A stretch of DNA of 64,000 nucleotides from Prevotella bivia DSM 20514 (GTDB lineage: Bacteria > Bacteroidota > Bacteroidia > Bacteroidales > Bacteroidaceae): contig NZ_JH660659.1 in the NCBI RefSeq assembly GCF_000262545.1, positions 67,240-131,239 of the forward strand. Direction: 5' to 3'. Made by a program: the position numbers and the translations under genes. Below, piece by piece: positions 1-8,157 of this stretch. Position 1 is the stretch's first letter. Every line of letters begins with the position of its first letter. The notes under the pieces are model-generated. The model was not told where the DNA came from. It made no database searches and saw only the letters and a program-made list of their open reading frames with translations.

Positions 1-178
1 CAATCAATTTACTAGGGATAAGAAAAAAATGAAGTCCTAAGGCTGCTATAAACATGCCAAAGGTCATAATAAATAGTTCTATCCAAAACTTTTTTGTGGA
101 AATCAGATGCAACACTGTTTGCAAAAGATCTTGTAAGTTTAATGACCCTTTTTTAGGCTGCTCAAATTTGTTATTCAT
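1..178 (-). CDS. YitT-family integral membrane protein, N-terminal part (cut by window edge)
   Basis: The reverse strand from ATG at 176-178 is open for 59 codons to the window edge. The first ~30 residues are hydrophilic (MNNKFEQPKKGSLNLQDLL...), followed by a hydrophobic helix reading FWIELFIMTFGMFIAALGLH and then FFLIPSKLI. This matches the start of YitT/DUF161 membrane proteins, where helix 1 leads into an FL-x-P-x-x-I signature. The function of YitT proteins is unknown; they are multi-pass inner-membrane proteins. Only the first helix is in the window, so the family call rests on a short stretch. Confidence 0.6.
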   Translation of the reverse strand, partial: MNNKFEQPKKGSLNLQDLLQTVLHLISTKKFWIELFIMTFGMFIAALGLHFFLIPSKLI

Positions 179-463
179 AATGAAAGGATATGATAATAGT
201 TTTGTTTGTTATATTCTTATAAGGTGTTTATATGTTTTATTAGGCTATACCTAAATTATTATATATGTGCTAGTTATGTCTTTACCACATTATCTCATAA
301 TATTTAAATATTGCTTTTAATTATCTCTTATTGTTTAGGTTAGACTTAGTTAACTGTGTCTATTTGCTGCTGCAAATTTATCACTTTTTTATGAACTTAC
401 AAGCATTTTAATCAAAAGTTATCGACTTTTTTTATTTTATTTTTATACACGTAGAGTCAACTA
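179..463. other. AT-rich intergenic region upstream of the YitT-like gene
   Basis: No convincing gene was seen. The sequence is very AT-rich and presumably holds the promoter of the leftward YitT-like gene and the left flank of the IS30 insertion. A short open frame on the plus strand (54-254) is antisense to the YitT-like gene and has no recognisable product. Confidence 0.5.
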
Positions 464-475
464 GCAAGTGCAAAA

Positions 476-1414
476 TTATAAAACGTATTTGAAGAATTCA
501 CACTTTGGTGTAGAAAAGTTTAATTTTTCTCTCGGTCTTTCGTTCAATTTCTTTTGTATCGACATTATTCTCTTGTCTGTGTAATGTTCAAACGAATCCT
601 TTTTCGGTATATATTGTCTGATTAGTTTATTTGTATTCTCAATAGCTCCCTTTTGCCATGAGCAATATGGATCAGCGAAGTACACGGGTACGCCTAAGAA
701 CTTGGTAATGTCCTTATGTGCTGCAAATTCAGGTCCGTTGTCTGTTGTAATGGTCTTCAGACTGTCTTTGTATGGTAGCAGTAGTTTCCTAACTACCTTT
801 GCCAGAGGCTTTGACTGCTTTCCAAATGGCAGTTTCTGCATAAGTAGCATATTGGTGGATTTCTCCACCAGTGTGAGTATGGCATGCTGGTCAGGGTCTA
901 CGATTAAGTCCATCTCAAAATCTCCGAATCTCTTCCCGTCAACTTCCTTACTTCTTTCATGGATACTCAACCTATCTTTAATTGGAAGATGTCTGCCCTT
1001 GGGACGATGCCTGTATTTCATCTTATGTCTTGTGTGTTTGGCAAGTTCCCCTGTTGTATCATTATGGATGATATTATAAATGGATTGGTGGGATACCTTT
1101 ATCCCCTCACTCTTGCGCAGATAACCTGATATTTGTCGTGGAGACCACTGATCATTAGTGATATATTCCTTAATCCTCCAGACTAATTCATCGGAGAGCC
1201 TGGCGTTCTTTACCGTTCTCTTTCTGCGCTGCATAGCCATATCGTGTGCCTTTGTCCAAATATACTTTCCCGATGACGTACTGTTGCGTTTGATTTCACG
1301 CGAAAGTGTTGACTGGCTGATGCCGACGATTGCGGCAATCTCTTTTCTCCCTGTTTTCTTTTGGAGTAAGGCGAAAATTTGCGACCTTTGCTCCGAGATT
1401 AATTGATGATACAT
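476..1414 (-). CDS. IS30-family transposase
   Basis: This is the DDE transposase that mobilises the surrounding element. The N-terminus has a helix-turn-helix of the IS30 type (RSQIFALLQKKTGRKEIA, then QSTLSREIKRN). The catalytic core shows the first Asp in DFEMDLIV, the second in TTDNGPEFA and the Glu in QKGAIENTNKLIRQYIP, the usual IS30 spacing. I start it at the ATG at 1412-1414 (312 codons). The longer frame to 1543 would be translated through the inverted repeat, and a TAACTTTG -7 box (reverse strand, 1423-1430) lies directly upstream of this ATG, so the mRNA would be nearly leaderless. The gene appears intact. Confidence 0.88.
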   Translation of the reverse strand: MYHQLISEQRSQIFALLQKKTGRKEIAAIVGISQSTLSREIKRNSTSSGKYIWTKAHDMAMQRRKRTVKNARLSDELVWRIKEYITNDQWSPRQISGYLRKSEGIKVSHQSIYNIIHNDTTGELAKHTRHKMKYRHRPKGRHLPIKDRLSIHERSKEVDGKRFGDFEMDLIVDPDQHAILTLVEKSTNMLLMQKLPFGKQSKPLAKVVRKLLLPYKDSLKTITTDNGPEFAAHKDITKFLGVPVYFADPYCSWQKGAIENTNKLIRQYIPKKDSFEHYTDKRIMSIQKKLNERPREKLNFSTPKCEFFKYVL

Positions 1415-1422
1415 AAACAATA

Positions 1423-1430
1423 CAAAGTTA
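1423..1430 (-). promoter_or_regulatory. -7 box of the IS30 transposase promoter
   Basis: Read on the reverse strand this is TAACTTTG, a perfect match to the Bacteroidetes TAnnTTTG box, ending 9 bases before the chosen start codon. No good -33 TTTG was found. Confidence 0.5.
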
Positions 1431-1441
1431 GTTAATCTTTG

Positions 1442-1465
1442 GGAGACAGAGGTCTCCTTTTTTTT
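1442..1465 (+). terminator. Small hairpin plus T-run, plus strand, inside the IS30 element
   Basis: GGAGAC, an AGAG loop, GTCTCC, then eight T residues. It would stop plus-strand transcription antisense to the transposase. The stem is only 6 bp, so activity is uncertain. Confidence 0.45.
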
Positions 1466-1491
1466 ATTTGTATTGCTGGTTGTTTCTTTTT

Positions 1492-1555
1492 CCTCACCGA
1501 GAGATGCAGACAACCTCTCGCTACGCTTCGAGAACGTCTGCATCTCTCGGTGAGG
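1492..1555. repeat. 20-bp perfect inverted repeat with nested stem, IS30 right portion
   Basis: CCTCACCGAGAGATGCAGAC at 1492-1511 is perfectly complementary to 1536-1555. The 24-base interior contains a further TCTCG (1516-1520) / CGAGA (1529-1533) stem. It lies between the right end of the element and the transposase promoter, so any read-through transcript entering from outside would carry this very stable hairpin ahead of the gene. Confidence 0.8.
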
Positions 1556-1827
1556 GCTACTCTTTTATTGCACTTCGTTTTGGAACTTGCATACACAGCT
1601 TCTGTTTATAAAAGTATGTGCTTCAATAAGTTGTAGTTTTTTATTTCAAATATATTTTTAATAAAAAAACAAACTTACAGTTTTATACTAAATATCATAT
1701 TTTATTGGCTAGTATTTATTTTTTTATTATCAGATAATAATGATACTGATATGCGCTGTTATATTTTACTATTACATCTACTAATTGCAATCACATATTT
1801 TTCTACCGATAATTTATTAAATAAAAA

Positions 1828-1858
1828 ATTGTACAATCAATAGTTTTTGTTATCTTTG
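1828..1858 (+). promoter_or_regulatory. Promoter of the glycogen operon
   Basis: ATTG at 1828-1831, a 19-bp spacer, then TATCTTTG at 1851-1858: a good -33/-7 pair of the Bacteroidetes type. The -7 box overlaps an upstream GTG, showing that this GTG cannot be the start of the debranching-enzyme gene. Confidence 0.7.
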
Positions 1859-1887
1859 TGAAAAGTAATAAAAAACCTCATGCGCTT

Positions 1888-3852
1888 ATGAGCTACCTAA
1901 GATTCGAAAAGACACTAATGACCAACTTACAAGATTCGTTATCGCGTGAATTATTGCGAACGAATAGGTCGGGAGCCTACTCCTGTTCAACGCTTGTTGA
2001 TTGTAACACTAGAAAATACCATGGATTATTAGTTGTCCCTATTCCTGAGTTAGATAATGACAATCATGTTTTGTTAAGCTCGCTTGATCCTACCGTGATA
2101 CAGCATGGAGCTGCGTTTAATTTGGGCTTGCATAAATATCAAGGAGAAATATTTAGTCCGAATGGGCATAAATATATTCATGAATTTGATTGTGATATTG
2201 TGCCAACAACAATCTATCGTGTTGGTGGAGTTGTGTTGAAAAAGGAAGTTGTTTTTCAGCATTATGAAGATAGAATTTTAATAAGATACACACTATTAGA
2301 AGCCCATTCTAAGACAACATTACAGTTTCGTCCTTTTATGGCTTTCCGAAGTGTAAAGCAATTTACACATGAAAATGGTGCTGTTAATCGTGATTATCAG
2401 TTAGTAGATCATGGTATTAGCACTTGTATGTATAGTGGTTATCCCTCTCTTTATATGCAATTCTCCAAGGAAAATGAATTCCACTTTGACCCTAATTGGT
2501 ATCGTGGATTAGAATATCCTAAGGAAAAACAGCGTGGTTACTTATCAGATGAAGATCTTTATGTGCCAGGTTATTTTGAGATGGCAATAAAGAAAGGTGA
2601 AAGTATTGTATTCTCTGCTTCAACAAGCGAATGTAAGACGAGATCTTTAAAGCGTTTGTTTCAAAAAGAGCTAAATGATCGCAATCCTCGTGATAATTTT
2701 TTTCATTGTCTGATCAATGCTGCTCACCAATTTCGTAATCGTGCTAAAAATGATGAACGCTATATTCTTGCAGGCTATCCTTGGTTTAAATGTAGAGCAA
2801 GAGATCAGTTTGTTTCATTGCCAGGATTAACCCTTAGTACAAATGAGCAAGATTACTTTGAATTAGTGATGGAGACGGCAGAGATAGGTTTAAGAGAGTT
2901 TATGATTGGTAAACCACTCACTGTTGATATTGATGAGATAGACCAACCCGATGTACCATTATGGTGTATTTGGACCTTACAGCAATACGCTAAATCGGTA
3001 GGAGTAGAAAAATGTAAAAAACGTTATGGAAAGTTGCTTTCAGATATTGTACGCTATATCCTAGCAGGTAAGCATCCTCTATTGAAAGTGATGGAAAACG
3101 GACTTGTTTATGCTGATGCCAATGGGAAAGCTATTACTTGGATGAACTCGCATAGTCAAGGAAAAACAATTATTCCTAGATCTGGATATATTGTAGAGTT
3201 TAATGCTCTTTGGTATAACGCTCTTAAATTTGTTGCATCATTTGAACATGATGGAGGAGATAATAATTTAGCAACGAACCTTGATACTATAGCGGACAAG
3301 TGTAAGGAGAATTTTGTTTCAACTTTCTATAATGAGTTTGGGTATCTATTTGATTATGTTACCGATACTAATTTTCAAGATTGGAGTGTCCGTCCTAATA
3401 TGATTTTCCCCGTTGCTTTCGATTATTCGCCTCTCAATATAGAGCAAAAGAAGACGGTGCTAGATTATTGTACACGCGAGTTGCTTACTCCGAAGGGATT
3501 GCGTACGCTCTCACCCAAAAGTACTGGATATACTCCTAGATATATTGGTACACAAGAAGAACGCGATCTTGCTTATCATCAAGGCACAGCATGGCCATGG
3601 CTGGGAGGCTTCTATATGGAAGCATGCCTAAAACTTTATAAGCAAACACGTTTGAGTTTTGTAGAGCGCCAACTTGTAGGTTTTGAAGATGAAATGTTTC
3701 ATCATTGCATAGGCACTTTACCTGAGCTTTTTGATGGTAATCCACCTTTTCATGGTCGTGGAGCCATCTCGTTTGCTATGAACGTAGCCGAAGTTTTACG
3801 TACCCTAGAACTTTTAGAAACCTATCAATATAATAAGGAAGAACCTAGATGA
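1888..3852 (+). CDS. Glycogen debranching enzyme (amylo-alpha-1,6-glucosidase type)
   Basis: Predicted cytoplasmic enzyme that removes alpha-1,6 branches from glycogen. The N-terminal ~290 residues form the beta-rich GDE_N-like domain (RTNRSGAYSCSTLVDCNTRKYHGLLV is the usual opening). The C-terminal (alpha/alpha)6 barrel shows GYPWFKCRARDQFVSLPG, where the family has a GRD-type acid, and YHQGTAWPWLGGFYMEA. I use the ATG at 1888 (654 codons) because the GTG 30 bases upstream lies inside the -7 box. The gene overlaps the next by ATGA, so it is the first gene of a glycogen operon with a glycosyltransferase and a GH57 protein, an arrangement common in Bacteroidetes. Confidence 0.85.
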   Translation: MSYLRFEKTLMTNLQDSLSRELLRTNRSGAYSCSTLVDCNTRKYHGLLVVPIPELDNDNHVLLSSLDPTVIQHGAAFNLGLHKYQGEIFSPNGHKYIHEFDCDIVPTTIYRVGGVVLKKEVVFQHYEDRILIRYTLLEAHSKTTLQFRPFMAFRSVKQFTHENGAVNRDYQLVDHGISTCMYSGYPSLYMQFSKENEFHFDPNWYRGLEYPKEKQRGYLSDEDLYVPGYFEMAIKKGESIVFSASTSECKTRSLKRLFQKELNDRNPRDNFFHCLINAAHQFRNRAKNDERYILAGYPWFKCRARDQFVSLPGLTLSTNEQDYFELVMETAEIGLREFMIGKPLTVDIDEIDQPDVPLWCIWTLQQYAKSVGVEKCKKRYGKLLSDIVRYILAGKHPLLKVMENGLVYADANGKAITWMNSHSQGKTIIPRSGYIVEFNALWYNALKFVASFEHDGGDNNLATNLDTIADKCKENFVSTFYNEFGYLFDYVTDTNFQDWSVRPNMIFPVAFDYSPLNIEQKKTVLDYCTRELLTPKGLRTLSPKSTGYTPRYIGTQEERDLAYHQGTAWPWLGGFYMEACLKLYKQTRLSFVERQLVGFEDEMFHHCIGTLPELFDGNPPFHGRGAISFAMNVAEVLRTLELLETYQYNKEEPR

Positions 3853-5117
3853 AAGTATTAATGTTTGGATGGGAGTATCCTCCTCATGTATATGGTGGAC
3901 TAGCTACTGCCAATTTCGGTATTTCTGAAGGACTTCATGCACAAGGTGATGTGGAAACTATTTTATGTTTACCTCACCCTTTTGGAGATGAAGACAGAAC
4001 TTTTGCAAATATCGTTGCAATGAATTGTGTTCCTATTGCTTACCGTGATGTTAGTTATGATTATATACAGCAACGTGTAGGCAATATTATGTTGCCAGAC
4101 TTGTATTATCAATTGCGCGATCATATTTATGACGATTTTAATTATATGCACTGCAATGATCTTGGTGCATTAGAGTTTGCTGGCGGTTATCCTAGTAATT
4201 TGCATGAAGAAATTAATAATTACTCTATTATAGCTGGAGTCGTGGCTCGCACTTTCAATTATGATATTATTCATGCTCACGATTGGCTAACTTTCCCTGC
4301 AGGTATTCATGCTAAGCGTATTTCAGGTAAACCTTTGTGCATCCATGTGCATGCCACCGATTTTGACCGATCTCGAGGAAAGGTTAATCCTACTGTTTAT
4401 GCAATAGAAAAAGATGGTATGGACAATGCAGACTGCATTATGTGTGTGTCAGAACTTACGCGTCAAACAGTAATTAATCAATATCACCAAGATCCACGCA
4501 AGGTGTTTACTGTTCATAACGCCGTTTATCCATTGAAAGATGAGATTGCAGCTGTTGAGCGTCCTAACCATCAAGGGAAAGAGAAAACGGTAACTTTCTT
4601 AGGGCGTATTACGATGCAAAAAGGACCAGAATATTTTGTGGAAGCAGCCAATATGGTTTTGCATCGAACGAAAAATGTTCGCTTCTGTATGGCTGGATCA
4701 GGAGATATGATGGAAGCAATGATAAAGCTTGCTGCCGACCGTGGTATTGCCGATCGTTTCCACTTCCCAGGTTTTATGCGTGGTAAAGAGGTGTATGAAT
4801 GTTTGAAACGCTCAGATGTTTATGTTATGCCTTCGGTTAGTGAGCCATTTGGCATCTCTCCTTTAGAAGCGATGCAATGTGGAACACCAACGATTATTTC
4901 TAAGCAAAGTGGATGTGCCGAAATATTAACCAACTGTATAAAGATAGATTATTGGGATATTCATGCTATGGCAGATGCAATATTTTCTATCTGTAATAAT
5001 GATAGCTTGTTCAACTATCTTTCAATAGAAGGCAAGAAAGAAGTCGATCAGATTACATGGGAAAAAGTAGGTGCTTGGATACGCCAATTATATTTCCAAA
5101 CCTTAGGCTGGATGTAA
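3849..5117 (+). CDS. Glycosyltransferase family 4, glycogen/starch-synthase-like
   Basis: A 422-residue GT-B glycosyltransferase. The N-terminus MKVLMFGWEYPPHVYGGLA has the starch-synthase-like nucleotide-sugar fold with the conserved GG loop. IIHAHDWLTF is typical of the acceptor side, and EPFGISPLEAMQCG (E-x7-E) is the donor-binding motif of GT4. The stop of the debranching gene overlaps its start by four bases, indicating translational coupling. Family and context suggest an alpha-glucan synthase using a nucleotide sugar, but GT4 specificity cannot be read from sequence alone. The spacing to the next gene is 45 bases. Confidence 0.82.
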   Translation: MKVLMFGWEYPPHVYGGLATANFGISEGLHAQGDVETILCLPHPFGDEDRTFANIVAMNCVPIAYRDVSYDYIQQRVGNIMLPDLYYQLRDHIYDDFNYMHCNDLGALEFAGGYPSNLHEEINNYSIIAGVVARTFNYDIIHAHDWLTFPAGIHAKRISGKPLCIHVHATDFDRSRGKVNPTVYAIEKDGMDNADCIMCVSELTRQTVINQYHQDPRKVFTVHNAVYPLKDEIAAVERPNHQGKEKTVTFLGRITMQKGPEYFVEAANMVLHRTKNVRFCMAGSGDMMEAMIKLAADRGIADRFHFPGFMRGKEVYECLKRSDVYVMPSVSEPFGISPLEAMQCGTPTIISKQSGCAEILTNCIKIDYWDIHAMADAIFSICNNDSLFNYLSIEGKKEVDQITWEKVGAWIRQLYFQTLGWM

Positions 5118-5162
5118 TCATCTAAAATTATCATTACACAATCAACTAAACTAAAAAAAATA

Positions 5163-6533
5163 ATGAAAACAATTTGTTTATACTTCGAAATACATCAGAT
5201 AACTCACTTGAAGCGTTATCGTTTCTTTGATATAGGTATTGATCATTATTATTATGATGATTATGAGAATGAACGTTCTATCAGAGAGATAGCAGAGCAT
5301 AGCTATATACCTGCCCTTAATACCATACTTGAGATGGTGAAGGAAAATGGTAAATTCTTTAAAGTAGCTTTCTCTCTTTCAGGTGTGGGCATTGAACAAT
5401 TAGAAGTGTATGCTCCACAAGTACTTGAAAAACTTCAAGAGCTTAACGAAACGGGATGTGTTGAATTTCTTGCCGAGCCATATTCGCATGGACTATCATC
5501 TTTAATCAACGAGCAATGTTTCAAGGAAGAAGTAAAACGTCAAGCTAATAAAATCTATGAACTCTTCGGACGTAAACCAAAAGTCCTACGCAATTCCTCA
5601 CTAATTTATAATGATGAAATAGGATTAATAGCTGCTCAAATGGGATTTGAGGGTATGCTTACCGAAGGTGCTAAGCAAGTGTTGGGATGGAAATCACCAC
5701 ATTATATATACCATTGTGCATTACAGCCCAAATTGAAATTACTGCTTCGAGATATTAATCTCAGTGATGACATCTCTTTACGATTTGGCAATACCACATG
5801 GGAAGGGTATCCACTTTTTGCAGATAAGTTTATCAATGATATTGCTGCTTTACCAAAGGAAGAAGAGTTTATCGGATTGTTTATGAATTTGTCAGCACTG
5901 GGTATAGATCAGCCTCTTTCTAGCAATATCTTAGAATTTCTACATGCCTTGCCTCTATATGCTAAGGAAAAAGAAATAGGCTTTAGCAATCCTTCAGAGG
6001 TATGCAAAACCCTAAATAGTGTTAGTGCCTTAGATGTACCAGACACTTTAAGTTGGAATGATGAAGAGCGTGATTTAAGTACATGGCTTGGCAACCCTAT
6101 GCAACGTGAAGCTTTCAACAAACTTTATAGTGTTGCCGATCGTATTCGTATAGCCCAAGATCCTCGTATTAGCCAAGATTGGGATTATCTTCAAGCGAGT
6201 AATAACTTTAAAGCAATGTCAACAAAGCCTTCGCATGTAGGCATGTATCGCGGTATTTATAACGATGCCTTTGATGCTTTTACTAACTATATGAATGTAC
6301 TTGGCGATTTTCTTAATAGGGTAGACGCTCTGTACCCTGCAGAAATAGATAATGACGAACTAAATAGCTTGCTCACTACTATTCGCAATCAAGGTGAAGA
6401 AATAGAAATTAAAGATAAAGAAATAGCTAGACTTAAAAACAAAGTAGATAAACTTGAAGGTAAGGTTTCAAAAACGACAACTACAAAGGTAAAGACTACA
6501 AAATCACGTGTAAGGAAAGCAAAGATAGAATAA
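5163..6533 (+). CDS. GH57 alpha-amylase-like protein lacking both catalytic residues
   Basis: A 456-residue GH57 protein. The first conserved region (FEIHQITHLKRYRF), the second (GCVEFLAEPYSHGL) and the region leading to MLTEGAKQVLGWKSPHYIYH are clearly of the GH57 alpha-amylase group. The nucleophile region, usually RNTEL, reads RNSSL (Ser146 in place of Glu), and the acid region, usually MDYETFG, reads MNLSALG (Asn242 in place of Asp). Both catalytic residues therefore seem absent. The C-terminus ends in a coiled coil (about residues 400-435) and a Lys/Thr-rich tail. GH57 homologues with incomplete catalytic machinery are known from Bacteroidetes. A carbohydrate-binding or scaffolding role in the glycogen operon is inference. 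Confidence 0.8.
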   Translation: MKTICLYFEIHQITHLKRYRFFDIGIDHYYYDDYENERSIREIAEHSYIPALNTILEMVKENGKFFKVAFSLSGVGIEQLEVYAPQVLEKLQELNETGCVEFLAEPYSHGLSSLINEQCFKEEVKRQANKIYELFGRKPKVLRNSSLIYNDEIGLIAAQMGFEGMLTEGAKQVLGWKSPHYIYHCALQPKLKLLLRDINLSDDISLRFGNTTWEGYPLFADKFINDIAALPKEEEFIGLFMNLSALGIDQPLSSNILEFLHALPLYAKEKEIGFSNPSEVCKTLNSVSALDVPDTLSWNDEERDLSTWLGNPMQREAFNKLYSVADRIRIAQDPRISQDWDYLQASNNFKAMSTKPSHVGMYRGIYNDAFDAFTNYMNVLGDFLNRVDALYPAEIDNDELNSLLTTIRNQGEEIEIKDKEIARLKNKVDKLEGKVSKTTTTKVKTTKSRVRKAKIE

Positions 6534-6542
6534 AAACTAAGA

Positions 6543-6577
6543 GGCTAGTAATCAATTGTGGTTACTAGCCTTTTTTT
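6543..6577 (+). terminator. Terminator of the glycogen operon
   Basis: GGCTAGTAA (6543-6551) pairs with TTACTAGCC (6562-6570), followed by seven T residues. Confidence 0.9.
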
Positions 6578-6614
6578 CCGATCCTTAATCTTACTATTTT
6601 ACAAAGATTATCAT

Positions 6615-6622
6615 TACCTTTG
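6615..6622 (+). promoter_or_regulatory. -7 box upstream of pheS
   Basis: TACCTTTG matches TAnnTTTG, 17 bases before the pheS ATG. No clear -33 element. Confidence 0.55.
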
Positions 6623-6639
6623 CAGAAAATTATAGAAGT

Positions 6640-7677
6640 ATGCTTTTAGAAAAAATAGATAATCTCCTCAAGGAAGTAAGCGAGCTTTCAGCAAAGAAGG
6701 CTGAAGAAGTAGAGCAGCTTCGCTTGAGATTTCTTAGTAAGAAAGGTGAAATCACAGCATTAATGAGCGAGTTTCGTAATGTTCCTGCCGATCAAAAACG
6801 TGAAGTAGGTATCCGCATTAACGAATTAAAGCAACAAGCTCAAAACAAGATAAATGCGCTAAAGGAGCAACTTGCAACTAATGAAGCACAAAGTGATGAT
6901 ATCGACTTAACACGTACAGCTTACCCTATAGAGCTTGGTACACGTCATCCTTTAACCCTTGTTAAGAATGAAATTATCGACATTTTTGGTCGTATGGGGT
7001 TCACATTATATCAAGGACCTGAAATTGATGACGATCAACATGTATTTACAATGCTAAATTTTGCTGCTGATCATCCTGCACGTGATATGCAAGACACTTT
7101 TTTTATTGATCGTAGTAACACGCTCGATGTTACTAAGAATGTGCTTTTGCGTAGTCATACTTCTAATGATGAAGCCCACTATATGTCTACCCACGAACCT
7201 CCTATTCGTGTGCTTTGTCCTGGTCGTGTGTATCGTAACGAAGCCATTAGCGCCCGTGCGCATTGCTTCTTCCACCAAGTTGAGGGGCTTTATGTAGATA
7301 AAAATGTGAGCTTTACCGACTTGAAACAAGTTCTTCTCACCTTTGCACGTGAAATGTTTGGAGCTAATACTAAAATACGGTTGCGTCCTAGCTATTTCCC
7401 ATTCACAGAACCTAGTGCCGAGATGGATATTAGCTGTAATATCTGTGGTGGTGAAGGCTGTGGCTTCTGCAAACATACTGGTTGGGTTGAAATATTAGGT
7501 TGTGGTATGGTTGACCCACACGACCTTGAGGCTTGTGGTATTGACTCAAGTGTATATACAGGTTATGCTTTTGGTATGGGGGTAGAACGCATTGCAAATT
7601 TAAAGTATCGTGTAAGCGACCTTCGTCTTTTCTCTGAAAATGATACTCGCTTCTTACGTGAGTTTGAAGGCGCATAA
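6640..7677 (+). CDS. pheS: Phenylalanine-tRNA ligase alpha subunit
   Basis: Catalytic alpha chain of the alpha2-beta2 phenylalanyl-tRNA synthetase, which charges tRNA-Phe in the cytoplasm. The 345 residues match the family length: an N-terminal coiled coil (about 1-90) followed by the class II core, with HPLTLVKNEI, the motif-2 stretch RVYRNEAISARAHCFFHQVEG and motif 3 GFGMGVERIANLKYRV. The gene stands alone between its own promoter and terminator. Its partner pheT is about 41 kb away at 48472, a split arrangement rather than the pheST operon of many bacteria. Confidence 0.97.
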   Translation: MLLEKIDNLLKEVSELSAKKAEEVEQLRLRFLSKKGEITALMSEFRNVPADQKREVGIRINELKQQAQNKINALKEQLATNEAQSDDIDLTRTAYPIELGTRHPLTLVKNEIIDIFGRMGFTLYQGPEIDDDQHVFTMLNFAADHPARDMQDTFFIDRSNTLDVTKNVLLRSHTSNDEAHYMSTHEPPIRVLCPGRVYRNEAISARAHCFFHQVEGLYVDKNVSFTDLKQVLLTFAREMFGANTKIRLRPSYFPFTEPSAEMDISCNICGGEGCGFCKHTGWVEILGCGMVDPHDLEACGIDSSVYTGYAFGMGVERIANLKYRVSDLRLFSENDTRFLREFEGA

Positions 7678-7706
7678 TAATTTTTGATGCAAAAGCTCTA
7701 TAAAAT

Positions 7707-7747
7707 AATAACTAGGTTCAACAAGCTTTTCTTTGAACCTAGTTATT
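7707..7747. terminator. Long hairpin terminator after pheS
   Basis: AATAACTAGGTTCAA (7707-7721) is perfectly complementary to 7733-7747, with an 11-base loop. The following T-run is interrupted (GTTGTTTAT), so efficiency is uncertain; it also faces the convergent nitroreductase gene. Confidence 0.75.
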
Positions 7748-7874
7748 GTTGTTTATAAATGTTTCGATTTTTATAGCCTACATATTATATAATCCTAATG
7801 CAATTACTAAAAACGCTCTTTTAAGACTAATAATATTCGGTTAATTTTTTTTAGAAAATATTTGACAACCAACT

Positions 7875-7977
7875 AATCTGTCATCTTTTTTATTTAAAAA
7901 GGTCATCTTTTACACAGTTAAAGGTTATCTTTTGATGAGTAAAAGATGACCTTTTGCTTCTTAAAAGATAACCTTTT
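7875..7977. repeat. 22-bp-phased pseudo-palindrome array A (five units)
   Basis: 15-mers start at 7875, 7897, 7919, 7941 and 7963, exactly 22 bp apart: AATCTGTCATCTTTT (degenerate), AAAAGGTCATCTTTT, TAAAGGTTATCTTTT, AAAAGATGACCTTTT and AAAAGATAACCTTTT. Units 2 and 4 are exact reverse complements, and units 3 and 5 are reverse complements apart from one end base. The array sits in a ~480-bp gap between convergent genes (pheS and nitroreductase). Related arrays occur at 31175 and 40848. The rest of the gap (7978-8157) shows no gene. Confidence 0.9.
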
Positions 7978-8157
7978 ATTTTATGATTTTAAATTGCTGT
8001 TAATCAGCATGATACGTTGTTGGCTGTTTTATAAATCCTTATGTTGTTATAAGTAAAAATAGTTGACTTTCACTAGATTTATCAAACACTTACTACTTTT
8101 TGAGAAGAATATTTGCTAAAATATAAATTTTTATGAGGAAAGACGGTATATCTCTAA

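Larger units (their letters stand above)
464..1590 (-). mobile_element. IS30-family insertion sequence (~1.13 kb)
   Basis: The element carries one IS30-type transposase gene reading leftward. Imperfect inverted ends were found by eye: GCAAGTGCAAAA starting at 464, and, read on the other strand from 1590, GCAAGTTCCAAAA. The resulting length of 1,127 bp is typical for IS30 elements. The exact ends are uncertain by a few bases and no clear target duplication was found (flanks are CTA on the left and ATA on the right). A 20-bp perfect inverted repeat lies between the gene and the right end. Confidence 0.75.

Noticed and set aside
54..254. Open frame of 66 codons on the plus strand
   Set aside because: It is antisense to the YitT-like gene, has no recognisable product and no promoter.
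702..1406. Plus-strand open frames inside the IS30 element
   Set aside because: They are antisense shadows of the transposase gene with no family resemblance.
7875..7977. Array A considered as a CRISPR array
   Set aside because: The repeats are 15 bp with 7-bp spacers and occur in both orientations; CRISPR repeats are 23-47 bp, all in one orientation, with ~30-bp spacers. No cas gene is present.
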